Assembly (NCBI GenBank): GCA_030613165.1
Contig: JAUWMN010000058.1
Span: 1-7,948 of the forward strand
Length of the DNA: 7,948 nt
Direction: 5' to 3'
Source: Desulfobacterales bacterium
Lineage (GTDB): Bacteria; Desulfobacterota; Desulfobacteria; Desulfobacterales; C00003106
The translations under genes were made by a program, and so were the position numbers. Below are positions 1 to 6,546 of this stretch, piece by piece. Each line of letters opens with the position of its first letter. Position 1 is the stretch's first letter. The notes under the pieces were generated by a model. It did not search any database and had not been told where the DNA came from. It saw nothing but the letters and a program-made list of their open reading frames with translations.

Positions 1-38
1 GCCACCACTACATATAACGCTATCTTCTTCGTTTTCAT
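1..38 (-). CDS. 5' end of a probable exported protein (possible cytochrome c), cut by window edge
   Basis: Only the first 12 codons plus two bases are inside the window. They read MKTKKIALYVVV, a basic N-terminus running into a hydrophobic stretch, which is what a Sec signal peptide looks like. The ATG lies 21 bp past the stop of the tmcB-like gene on the same strand. It is preceded by GGAGG (10 nt away) and a closer AAGG, so it is probably the third gene of that operon. An upstream ATG at 53-55 hits a stop after six codons and was discarded. By analogy with tmc and hmc operons, where a secreted multiheme cytochrome is encoded beside the B and C subunits, a cytochrome c is a natural guess, but no heme motif is visible here. 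The function is inferred from position only. Confidence 0.5.
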   Translation of the reverse strand, partial: MKTKKIALYVVV

Positions 39-59
39 TCCAACCTTGCCTCCATAACG

Positions 60-1463
60 TTATTCTTTTGGTTTTAAGTGATCCGGCACAATCACCATTT
101 TAAGAATAATAGGCTTTAAAAAGCTCCACTTCATTCCGATCTTGTATTCTTCTTCAAGGTCTCTGAGCGCGTCCCAGCAGTTGTGGCACGCGGAAACCAC
201 AAATTTTGCCCCGGTGTCCAGAATCTGATCGCGCTTGACCCTCAAGCCTATGTTTCTTTGTTCTCGGTAACGCCCCAACGCATTCATGCCGCCACCTCCG
301 GAGCAACAGAAATTCTGCTCACGGTTCTGAGCCATTTCGCGGAAATCCTCTGCTATGTAAGGCATAATTTTTCTGGTAACTTCAGCCAGTCCGGCATTTC
401 TGACATAATTGCATGGGTCCTGAAGTGTTACCGGTTCTTTAATCTTTTTGGAAGGGTCTAACTTGAGTTTTCCGTTTTCCAGCACCTCTAATAGCCATTC
501 AACATAATGCTGGGTTGGGACAGGCGTATCTCCACTTTTTATGCCGGCCCAATATGGACCTTCGGTAACCGTGGCCCGGTGCGCATGACCGCATTCGGTT
601 TCTACCATTCTCTTTGGTTTGAGCCGCTCCATTGCCTCAAAAACCGATTCCACCTGCATCTTGCAACCCGCCCAGTCACCGGCAAACATCACCAGGCTCG
701 TCTCTTCCCATCCCTCGCTGGGAACGGTCCAGTTCTCGCCGGTTAAGTGGAATAAAATCGCGGCCTCTGCAATATCCTCCGGATAATGTTTCGGTTCTCG
801 AGCATTTATTGTGTATAGAATATCCGCGTTCTCTTTATCAACAGGGATGTTCAGGCCGGGCCAATCTTCCTCATACTCCTCTGCCATCCACTCACAAGTC
901 TCAACAAAATCTTGTACGGTGACATCCATCTGAGCCTTGTATACCCAATGCATCCCTGATCCGATTTTCAATTCATACGGAACAAAGCCCTGGGAAAAAC
1001 AGAGGCCTCTCAGGTAGCTCATCATAGCGCCCATATCGATCCCGTGAGGACAATACATCCCGCAGCGATTACAGCAGGTACACTTTCCCCATGCCGTATC
1101 CATGCAATACTGCATGAACGCGTTATCCACATTTCCCTTTTTCTTCACCAACTCGCCAAGGGTAGATTGGATTTTGTAAGAGGGAACCTGCTCGGGGTCA
1201 TTGTCATTCGCGATATAAAAATGGCAGGCATCCGCGCACATGCCGCAATGGGCACAAATCTTAAGCCATGTCTTTAGGCGGGACTTAAACGTAGCTTCCA
1301 GGGTTTTCTTCAATGCATCCGTATCAACAGGGAATGCATCGAGTTCCTTGTAATACCCTCTGCCCTGTCTATCCGCTAACAAGACATCGAGTTCCTCTTT
1401 GGTCTTAATAGGGACTCTGGTAACAAGAGGCGCCACGGTTTGCTCTTTTGCTTCTTCTGCCAT
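60..1463 (-). CDS. TmcB/HmcF-like iron-sulfur protein with CCG domain (minus-strand copy)
   Basis: This 467-residue protein has no signal peptide or membrane helix, so it should sit on the cytoplasmic face of a membrane complex. Two CxxCxxCxxxC ferredoxin motifs are present, C70/73/76/80 and C128/131/134/138, for two [4Fe-4S] clusters. A complete CCG-type motif follows: C351, C386-C387 in CCSGGGG, and C426-x2-C429 (CHNC). In heterodisulfide-reductase-type proteins such residues bind a noncubane [4Fe-4S] cluster. The first CCG domain is degenerate and keeps only G262-D263 and ECGHA at 290-294. The order (two ferredoxin sites, one broken and one intact CCG) matches TmcB and HmcF, which pass electrons between a NarI-like heme b subunit and the cytoplasm. 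AAGGAG lies 8 nt before the ATG. The gene follows the tmcC-like gene by 61 bp. It is a clearly diverged paralogue of the gene at 4648-5982. The family is certain; the exact complex (Tmc, Hmc or a variant) is not. Confidence 0.9.
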   Translation of the reverse strand: MAEEAKEQTVAPLVTRVPIKTKEELDVLLADRQGRGYYKELDAFPVDTDALKKTLEATFKSRLKTWLKICAHCGMCADACHFYIANDNDPEQVPSYKIQSTLGELVKKKGNVDNAFMQYCMDTAWGKCTCCNRCGMYCPHGIDMGAMMSYLRGLCFSQGFVPYELKIGSGMHWVYKAQMDVTVQDFVETCEWMAEEYEEDWPGLNIPVDKENADILYTINAREPKHYPEDIAEAAILFHLTGENWTVPSEGWEETSLVMFAGDWAGCKMQVESVFEAMERLKPKRMVETECGHAHRATVTEGPYWAGIKSGDTPVPTQHYVEWLLEVLENGKLKLDPSKKIKEPVTLQDPCNYVRNAGLAEVTRKIMPYIAEDFREMAQNREQNFCCSGGGGMNALGRYREQRNIGLRVKRDQILDTGAKFVVSACHNCWDALRDLEEEYKIGMKWSFLKPIILKMVIVPDHLKPKE

Positions 1464-1524
1464 ATCTATCTCTCCTTAAAATGAAGTTATTGATAACAAT
1501 TATTATCGAGTCACTATTACCAGA

Positions 1525-2199
1525 TTACCAGGCAACTCCTCTCCCTTTCTGCCCGCCTCTCTTTATCCCGTAATCCATACCGATTTGAGCACGTGAGCAG
1601 AAGAAGAGAACAAAATGGGAAAGTTTGGTAAAGGGAATCGCTATAAGCATTATCTCGCCCGCGAGGATATGCACGATCAACCAAAGCTTGTATCCCATCA
1701 ACTGATGATAGGCAATAAAGCCGGTAATGAATGGAGCTAACGCAATGAACAAGATAAGAAAATCAGATCCGGTGGTCAAGATTTTAACGTGGGGTAAGAC
1801 TAAACGACGAGCAAAAAAGAAACCTCCCGCGGCAATGACCGCCAAGGTCATATAATCTGCTATGGTATCAGGTATGGTAGGCCAGCTAATGCCCCACGAT
1901 TCTTCTATCAACATGACATGAGCCATTAACAAGAGTGGAGCCGTCAGGAGGCATATGTGGAAAAGATAAGTCGCTCCCATAAAAATCGGGTGGTTTGCGG
2001 TTGTATGATTGAGCGGTAATATCCAGTGGAAGATAGATTTTAGGGCGCCCCTAATCCCGTAATCAGCCTTTTCAAGATAGGCCACTCTGTCGAGTCTCCA
2101 ATCAAGACCTTTCACGTACCAGACGACTCTGACGATAATCCCGATAAAAAAGATGGCAAATGAAATCAAGGCCAACGGCCCTCTTACAAATTCATACAT
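1525..2199 (-). CDS. TmcC/HmcE-like NarI-family cytochrome b membrane subunit (minus-strand copy)
   Basis: This 224-residue integral membrane protein has about five hydrophobic segments, near residues 9-29, 73-97, 112-129, 146-166 and 172-200. Likely heme b ligands are H81 and H94 in helix 2, and H177 and H195 in the last helix. The 18-residue spacing of the last pair equals that of the NarI heme ligands. All four are conserved in the paralogue at 3965-4612, along with SDTIADYMT-type and HILAGEIMLIAIPFT segments. This is the expected diheme quinone-reactive subunit that links periplasmic cytochrome c to the cytoplasmic TmcB-like protein. GGAGGG lies 5 nt before the ATG, and a sigma70-type promoter lies about 107 nt upstream. 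It is the first gene of the minus-strand operon. The C-terminus is rich in Lys, Arg and Gly, consistent with a cytoplasmic tail. Confidence 0.88.
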   Translation of the reverse strand: MYEFVRGPLALISFAIFFIGIIVRVVWYVKGLDWRLDRVAYLEKADYGIRGALKSIFHWILPLNHTTANHPIFMGATYLFHICLLTAPLLLMAHVMLIEESWGISWPTIPDTIADYMTLAVIAAGGFFFARRLVLPHVKILTTGSDFLILFIALAPFITGFIAYHQLMGYKLWLIVHILAGEIMLIAIPFTKLSHFVLFFCSRAQIGMDYGIKRGGQKGRGVAW

Positions 2200-2312
2200 G
2201 GGAACCCTCCGTTTTTTGTGTGATCTCTCAAACTTACTTGGTCCAAGGTTTCAATTGCTATACCATACGTACATTCTTCTGATGAATATACACTAAATAT
2301 ACAAGGGTTTAT

Positions 2313-2341
2313 CCTATAACAATCAGGTCGTTCACTGTCAA
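2313..2341 (-). promoter_or_regulatory. Sigma70-type promoter for the minus-strand tmcC/tmcB operon
   Basis: On the minus strand the -35 box is TTGACA (2336-2341, perfect consensus). A 17-nt spacer separates it from TATAGG (2313-2318, four of six consensus positions). Transcription would start near 2306, giving a leader of about 107 nt before the tmcC-like ATG. Spacing and position are both right for a housekeeping promoter. Confidence 0.6.
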
Positions 2342-2356
2342 GGGAAAAAGGCACTA

Positions 2357-2386
2357 TTGACACAAAACACTAATTAATCCAATAAC
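2357..2386 (+). promoter_or_regulatory. Candidate sigma70-type promoter for the plus-strand tmcD operon
   Basis: TTGACA (2357-2362, perfect -35) is followed after 18 nt by AATAAC (2381-2386, four of six -10 positions). The leader would be roughly 205 nt. The -10 is weak and the spacing slightly long, so another start closer to the gene is possible. Confidence 0.35.
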
Positions 2387-2598
2387 ACCAACCGGTTAGC
2401 CTCGCTTGTTTTTCTTTAAAAAACAACCGTTTACCATCGTTTTTACCTTGACCTTTTGTAAAAAATAGACTAAGGTTATATACGATTTCAGTAGGACAAA
2501 ATCACCCCGGCACTAAAATGGCAGCAATAGTCCGCCAAGCAATATGAAAATAAATTCTTATAGATCAGACTCCAAACAAAAATTAGGGAGGTGTGAGA

Positions 2599-3873
2599 AT
2601 GCCTGATTTGGGAAATTGGGACTGGAAAAGCAAGGAAAAGATGATTGCCGACACAGCAGAATGGAAGGCCCGGTTTGAAGATGTCTGGGAGCCTTATGTG
2701 AGTCCCGACGGCGAGAAGATTGCCTCTATTGTAAAAATAGGGGAAGGAGAATTCAACGTATGTGTCAATGGAGAGACGTGGGAAGAGCCATATGAAAAGC
2801 TATGGTATTCCAGATTCAGCCCTGACGGCAGGCTCACTGTTTTGGCGTCAAAGGACATGGAATGGACTATGGCTGTGGACGGAAAGGCATGGGAAAACTC
2901 CTACGAGTATATTTGGGATACCAAGTTCAGCGCCGACGGCAAGGTGATTGCGGCAACTGTTAAACAAGACGATGTATATGGGATCGCAGTTGATGAAAAA
3001 ACATGGGAATGTTCTAAGGAACTGCAGAGTATAGCAAGTTATGTCATAAGCCCTGACGGGAAAACCGTGGCCGCTATTGCTCAAACCGTTCCCCTTGGCC
3101 AAGCTGATCTTGAAGGGTTTTTGAAAGGCACATGGTCGGTGGTGGTAAACGGCAAGCCGTGGCAAAACAACTTCGTAGATCTCTACGGACTCACCATCAG
3201 TAATGACGGCAAAAAAATTGCCGCGGAATATAGAGCCGCTATTTGTGACTACGGCATTGTCGTAAATGGAGCCCCCTGGGAGACAACAGCCGGCTGTACA
3301 TGGGAACCTGTCTTTCATCCTAATAACAACGATGTGGTAACCGCGCCTGTAAGGCAAGGAGGCCGATGGTTCCTGGCAACCAACGGAACGTTTGTCTGGG
3401 ACAAGGGCTTTACCAATATCCTGTACCAAACCTATAGCCCTGACGGCGAAAGGATCGCGGCAACAGTTGCCACATCGTTTGCCAAATGGACTGTTGCTGT
3501 AGACGGTCAGCCCTGGCGAACCAAGTTCGGAGAATGTGTCTTGCAGCCCTATTTTAACCCGGATGGCACTAAGGTAGCCGCTATTGCCAAAGACAGGGGA
3601 TTTTGGTTTCTTGTTGTTGACGGGACAGTGCTCGGAGACGGTGCGTACTATGATAATATTTGGCCTCCTGTTTTTAGCCCCGATGGAGATAAGGTAATCT
3701 GTAAAGTAGAAAAACACGGCAAGTATGCCATAGCAGTTAATGGCAAGATATGGGGCAGCAAGTATGAAGCCCTTTGGGACCCTGTTATATCTCCTGACGG
3801 GACCAAGGTACTCATACGGGGCATAGAAGACAAAAAATATTATCGTCGAATAGTCCCGTTGGCAAGTATGTAG
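2599..3873 (+). CDS. tmcD: TmcD-like tryptophan-rich WD40/PD40-type beta-propeller protein
   Basis: This 424-residue protein is built almost entirely of about 40-residue repeats. Each has an SPDG-K-(I/V)AA strand, then a (V/A)V(N/D)G turn and a Trp such as KxW, ending in Y-E-x-x-W. DG turns lie at residues 37, 76, 113, 153, 203, 282, 322, 362 and 400, with a degenerate one near 243: ten units, the last incomplete. I count 22 Trp (about 5%). There is no signal peptide, so it is probably cytoplasmic. TmcD of the Desulfovibrio Tmc complex is described as a Trp-rich accessory subunit, and the tmcC and tmcB genes directly downstream support that name. The molecular role is unknown; a scaffold is plausible. 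I chose the ATG at 2599 because GGGAGG (2586-2591) is 7 nt upstream. The alternative GTG at 2593 overlaps that ribosome site. The stop is TAG. Confidence 0.8.
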   Translation: MPDLGNWDWKSKEKMIADTAEWKARFEDVWEPYVSPDGEKIASIVKIGEGEFNVCVNGETWEEPYEKLWYSRFSPDGRLTVLASKDMEWTMAVDGKAWENSYEYIWDTKFSADGKVIAATVKQDDVYGIAVDEKTWECSKELQSIASYVISPDGKTVAAIAQTVPLGQADLEGFLKGTWSVVVNGKPWQNNFVDLYGLTISNDGKKIAAEYRAAICDYGIVVNGAPWETTAGCTWEPVFHPNNNDVVTAPVRQGGRWFLATNGTFVWDKGFTNILYQTYSPDGERIAATVATSFAKWTVAVDGQPWRTKFGECVLQPYFNPDGTKVAAIAKDRGFWFLVVDGTVLGDGAYYDNIWPPVFSPDGDKVICKVEKHGKYAIAVNGKIWGSKYEALWDPVISPDGTKVLIRGIEDKKYYRRIVPLASM

Positions 3874-3882
3874 ACTTGATAA

Positions 3883-3945
3883 AAATGGTAATTCTGTTCC
3901 CTAAAGAGAGACCTTTGAAAAATGCCAACAACTTTGATACCATTT
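3883..3945 (+). repeat. Inverted repeat in the tmcD-tmcC gap
   Basis: AAATGGTA (3883-3890) and TACCATTT (3938-3945) are perfect 8-bp complements enclosing 47 nt in the 91-bp gap between the tmcD-like and tmcC-like genes. In RNA they could form a long-range stem just upstream of the ribosome site GAGGGGGGG (3949-3957). With no U-run it is not a terminator. It may be chance or an mRNA processing or translation element. Confidence 0.3.
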
Positions 3946-3964
3946 ACTGAGGGGGGGAAAACAA

Positions 3965-4612
3965 ATGTATGAATTGGTACGCGGGCCGCTGGCATGGGCT
4001 GCCTTCATCATTTTTATTGCGGGGAGTCTTTATAGAATAATCTACATGTTGGCAGGTTGTAAAAAGGAGAAAATTGTGTTTCCGCATATGTCATTAAAAC
4101 ACAGTTTAGCTTCTCTTGTGCACTGGGTAATACCCTTTAATAATCAGTATATGAAACAACGGCCAGCATTTACTATTGTAACGTTTGCCTTTCATATCTG
4201 CTTAGTTGTTACACCTATTTTCCTATTGGCTCATATCATTCTCTGGGATGAATCATGGAATATAAGCTGGTGGAGCATGTCGGATACAATCGCCGACTAT
4301 ATGACAATCATAGTTATTGCCGGTTGTATCTTTTTCTTATACAGAAGGTTAACAGACCCTGTGGTAAAAAACGTCACCGATGCTTCGGACTATCTTCTGC
4401 TGGCAATTACCGCTCTGCCCTTTATAACCGGCTTCATTGCATACCATCAGTGGTTTGATTATAAGACCATGCTGATAATTCATATCCTTGCCGGCGAGAT
4501 CATGCTGATAGCCATTCCTTTTACAAGGCTAAGCCACATGCTCTTCTTTGTTTTTACAAGAGCATATTTCGGGAGTGAGCAAGGTCATGTAAAGCATTCA
4601 AAGGATTGGTAA
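3965..4612 (+). CDS. tmcC: TmcC-like NarI-family cytochrome b membrane subunit (plus-strand copy)
   Basis: This 215-residue membrane protein has the same five-helix plan as the gene at 1525-2199. Predicted heme b ligands are H77 and H90 (13 apart) and H173 and H191 (18 apart, as in NarI), at positions equivalent to those of the paralogue. Strongly shared blocks include MYE(F/L)VRGPLA at the start, SDTIADYMT, PFITGFIAYHQ, and HILAGEIMLIAIPFT in the last helix. The expected role is diheme, menaquinone-reactive electron transfer between periplasmic cytochrome c3 and the cytoplasmic iron-sulfur subunit. The ribosome site is a G-rich GAGGGGGGG 8 nt before the ATG. The gene lies 91 bp after tmcD and 35 bp before tmcB, with no terminator between, so all three are probably cotranscribed. 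Confidence 0.88.
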   Translation: MYELVRGPLAWAAFIIFIAGSLYRIIYMLAGCKKEKIVFPHMSLKHSLASLVHWVIPFNNQYMKQRPAFTIVTFAFHICLVVTPIFLLAHIILWDESWNISWWSMSDTIADYMTIIVIAGCIFFLYRRLTDPVVKNVTDASDYLLLAITALPFITGFIAYHQWFDYKTMLIIHILAGEIMLIAIPFTRLSHMLFFVFTRAYFGSEQGHVKHSKDW

Positions 4613-4647
4613 GAATTTAACAGCAATACAATGTTAAGGAGAATATT

Positions 4648-5982
4648 ATGAAACCCACCATAGCTAAAAGAGAACCGGTAGTAGATGATGCCATGGATCA
4701 GACCGAGGCAAAACTCAGACCCGAACAGATACAAAAAGTTATCAATGAAGTTATAGATAAAGAAACCGGCGGTCGTTTGTGGACTTACGTTAATACATGT
4801 ATCCACTGCGGGTTATGCGCCGAGGCCTGCCAGTGGTATCTTTCTAATGACCGGGATGTCAGCTACGCCCCGGTTACCAAGATAAAAGATACCATATGGG
4901 TAATGTTAAAGAACAAAGGCGCTGTTGACGCCGCATTTATCAAAAGATGCGCTGAAATAGCCTATACCGAATGTAATCTTTGCCGCCGCTGTGGCATGTA
5001 CTGTCCGTTTGGAATCGATATCGCCTACATGCTTCTCGTGGTTCGTCGGATATGCGCGAAATTAGACATGGTGCCCCTTTATCTTCAGGATACGGTTCAC
5101 AGCCATGCTGCAACCATGAACCAGATGTGGGTAAAGCCGGACGAGTGGATCGATACCCTCCAGTGGCAGGAAGAAGAGGGCCAGGGCTATGTGCCGAGCG
5201 CCCGGTTGCCACTGGAAAAGGAGGGGGCCGAGATCATGTACTCGGTTATCGGTCCTGAACCAAAGTTTTTAGCCCAGCTCCTTGGCAATATCACGGCAAT
5301 CATGAAGGTGGCGGGGCTTGACTGGACAATGCCTGCCACTGCCGGCTGGGATAACAGCAATATGGCTATGTATTCAGGCGATTTTGAGGTCATGGCCAGG
5401 GTGGAAAGGCTTCATCATGAAACAGCCCAAAGGCTTAAAGTCAAAAAAATAGTTATGGGTGAATGCGGTCATGCGTTCAGGGGGGCAGAATATGACGGTC
5501 CCACCTGGATGGGATGGATGAAGCCTCCTATACCGATAGTTCATGCCATATCATTTTATTATGACCTGATAAAAAGCGGCCGAATCAAGATAGCAAAAAA
5601 AGCTGAGGGTCCGATCACTGTGCAGGACCCATGTAACGTTATCAGAAACGGTGGTTTGGGCGACAAACTCCGTTATATTATGAATGCGGTCTGTGCGGAG
5701 TTTGTAGATGTTACCCCCAACAAGAGACACAATTATTGCTGCAACGAAGGCGGCGGAGTCATCAATTGCTGACCGCCCTGGAAGAAAAAGCGGGTCGAAG
5801 GGAACAGGGTAAAGGCGGAACAATTTAAGGCAACCGGCGCGCACACCATTGTAACGCCGTGCCACAACTGCCATAGCGGCATAGAAGACATCGTCCATAC
5901 CTATAAATTAGGAATGGACGTTAAATTCTTCAGTGATCTCCTGATTGAAGCAATGGAGATACCGGAGCATTTGCAGCCATAA
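4648..5982 (+). CDS. tmcB: TmcB-like iron-sulfur protein with CCG domain, interrupted by an in-frame TGA
   Basis: The intact part (374 residues) has two ferredoxin motifs, C51/54/57/61 and C109/112/115/119, then a degenerate first CCG region (ECGHA at 272-276) and the first half of the CCG motif: C329 and C364-C365 in CCNEGGG. Codon 375 is TGA. In the same frame 69 more codons follow (PPWKKKRVEGNRVKAEQF onward) up to TAA at 5980-5982. They include P404-C405-H-N-C408, aligning with CHNC of the paralogue at 60-1463. The full frame of 444 codons fits the family; stopping at 374 would lose two cluster ligands. AAGGAG lies 6 nt before the ATG. The gene is last in the tmcD-tmcC-tmcB operon and followed by a terminator. 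It may be a pseudogene by one substitution, a selenoprotein, or a sequence error. If functional, it carries electrons between TmcC and a cytoplasmic partner. Confidence 0.85.
5770..5772 (+). other. tmcB: In-frame TGA codon inside the tmcB-like gene
   Basis: The TGA follows VINC and precedes PPWKKKR, just after the CCNEGGG core. The downstream frame is unchanged, so this is not a frameshift. TGA serves as an ordinary stop in the genes ending at 6188 and 6883, which argues against general reassignment of the codon. From memory, relatives have glycine here (GGA to TGA would be one base change), but I cannot verify that. No canonical bacterial SECIS hairpin was found downstream. Confidence 0.9.
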
Positions 5983-6033
5983 AAAGTAAACGACCAGTCC
6001 CAGAGGACCGGGGTTTCAAGACATAATAAAACA

Positions 6034-6080
6034 AAAAAGGTCAGGCATCATTCGTTATCAAAGTGAGGCCTGACCTTTTT
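6034..6080 (+). terminator. Strong, probably bidirectional hairpin terminator after tmcB
   Basis: AAAAAGGTCAGGC (6034-6046) pairs perfectly with GCCTGACCTTTTT (6068-6080) around a 21-nt loop. The A-run and T-run flank a GC-rich core, so it can end transcription from either side. It lies 51 nt past the TAA that closes the long tmcB frame. Confidence 0.85.
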
Positions 6081-6099
6081 ATTTTCATTAACTATCTTT

Positions 6100-6179
6100 G
6101 ATGGTTTCGCAAAAAGTACAACCGTCTGTCATTTCCGCGAAAGCGGGAATGACGACAAAGGGCGCCTTACAAAACCATC
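6100..6179. mobile_element. Short MITE/REP-like element with internal hairpin and target-site duplication
   Basis: The 80-bp unit is bounded by imperfect 13-bp terminal inverted repeats, GATGGTTTCGCAA (6100-6112) and the complement of TTACAAAACCATC (6167-6179), 11 of 13 matching. A direct repeat ATCTTT lies immediately outside both ends (6094-6099 and 6180-6185), like a target-site duplication. Inside is a near-perfect hairpin, GTCATTTCCGC-GAAA-GCGGGAATGAC (6128-6153; 11 pairs, one G-U). The hairpin resembles dispersed GTCATTCCCGCGAAAGCGGG repeats that I recall from many proteobacterial genomes. It encodes nothing. Confidence 0.65.
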
Positions 6180-6187
6180 ATCTTTAA

Positions 6188-6520
6188 TCACGAGATAATG
6201 TAGTGAAAAAACTCCTCCAGTTGATCTCCACGCTCCTTTAAGAGCTGTTCGAGTTCCGATTCGCTAAGAGCCCTAATAACATCCGGGTCTTCAGCAGATA
6301 TCATTCCAAAAAACAGCCTCTTGATTCTCATAAGTTCTATTGTCACCATCAGACCAAGATTGTTTTTGCCCCCGAAGTCGGTAACAAACTCAAACTCGTC
6401 AAAATCCTCTGGCGGGTCTGGAAGATATCTGCACGTCATACCAAAAGAACTAATCCCTGCCGTATCTTTTATCTTTGCCAGTGAAATCTTCTCACCCACA
6501 TATTTTTTGAAGCGCTGCAT
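6188..6520 (-). CDS. Small protein of unknown function (110 aa)
   Basis: I do not recognise this family. The 110-residue product has no signal peptide, membrane helix or metal-binding motif. It begins basic (MQRFKKYVGEKISLAKIK), has an acidic, aromatic patch around residues 35-50 (PDPPEDFDEFEFVTDFGG), and ends in a probable charged helix (about 85-105, SESELEQLLKERGDQLEE). The start is supported by AGGGAGA (6529-6535) 8 nt before the ATG. The stop is TGA. Its 3' end lies only 8 bp from one MITE-like element, and its start is 26 bp from another, so its promoter may lie inside the second. There is no clear link to the redox genes. I think it is a real gene rather than a chance frame because of the good ribosome site and ordinary protein-like composition. 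Confidence 0.6.
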   Translation of the reverse strand: MQRFKKYVGEKISLAKIKDTAGISSFGMTCRYLPDPPEDFDEFEFVTDFGGKNNLGLMVTIELMRIKRLFFGMISAEDPDVIRALSESELEQLLKERGDQLEEFFHYIIS

Positions 6521-6546
6521 AAGACTTTCTCCCTGATAAGCTAATA

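Larger units (their letters stand above)
2200..2598. other. Divergent intergenic control region between the two tmc-like operons
   Basis: This 399-bp AT-rich stretch has no convincing gene. It separates the minus-strand tmcC/tmcB operon from the plus-strand tmcD/tmcC/tmcB operon, so it must hold both promoters. A good minus-strand promoter and a weaker plus-strand one are listed separately; their -35 boxes lie back to back, 15 bp apart. Other visible structure is a direct repeat AATATACA at 2285-2292 and 2296-2303 (11-bp period, just past the predicted minus-strand start) and an inverted repeat TTGTTTTT/AAAAACAA at 2406-2413 and 2419-2426. A second -35-like TTGACC at 2448-2453 lacks a good -10 partner. 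No riboswitch was recognised. Confidence 0.7.

Noticed and set aside
1487..1507. Small inverted repeat GATAA/TTATC between the minus-strand tmcC and tmcB genes as a terminator
   Set aside because: The stem is only five AT-rich pairs, has no T-run and lies within a probable operon.
2593..2598. GTG start two codons upstream of the chosen tmcD start
   Set aside because: It overlaps the AGGGAGGTG ribosome site; the ATG at 2599 has proper 7-nt spacing.
2848..3717. A 289-codon open frame on the minus strand opposite the tmcD-like gene
   Set aside because: It lies wholly inside a well-supported repeat-protein gene, gives a low-complexity, Cys/Arg-rich product without recognisable features, and results from the repetitive codon pattern on the other strand.
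5770..5772. General reassignment of TGA to Gly or Trp in this organism
   Set aside because: The genes ending at 6188 and 6883 use TGA as their natural stop at sensible protein ends, and no other gene here has an internal TGA.
5773..5830. Canonical bacterial SECIS element
   Set aside because: The stretch after the first seven bases is almost all purine, so no stem of four or more pairs with a small G-led loop forms in the usual distance range.
5772..5982. Frameshift as the cause of the shortened plus-strand TmcB
   Set aside because: The conserved continuation is in the same frame as the upstream part, so a single in-frame stop, not an insertion or deletion, explains it.
6128..6153. Hairpin GTCATTTCCGC-GAAA-GCGGGAATGAC as a terminator
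   Set aside because: It lacks a T-run on either side and sits symmetrically inside an inverted-repeat-bounded element; the real terminator is at 6034-6080.
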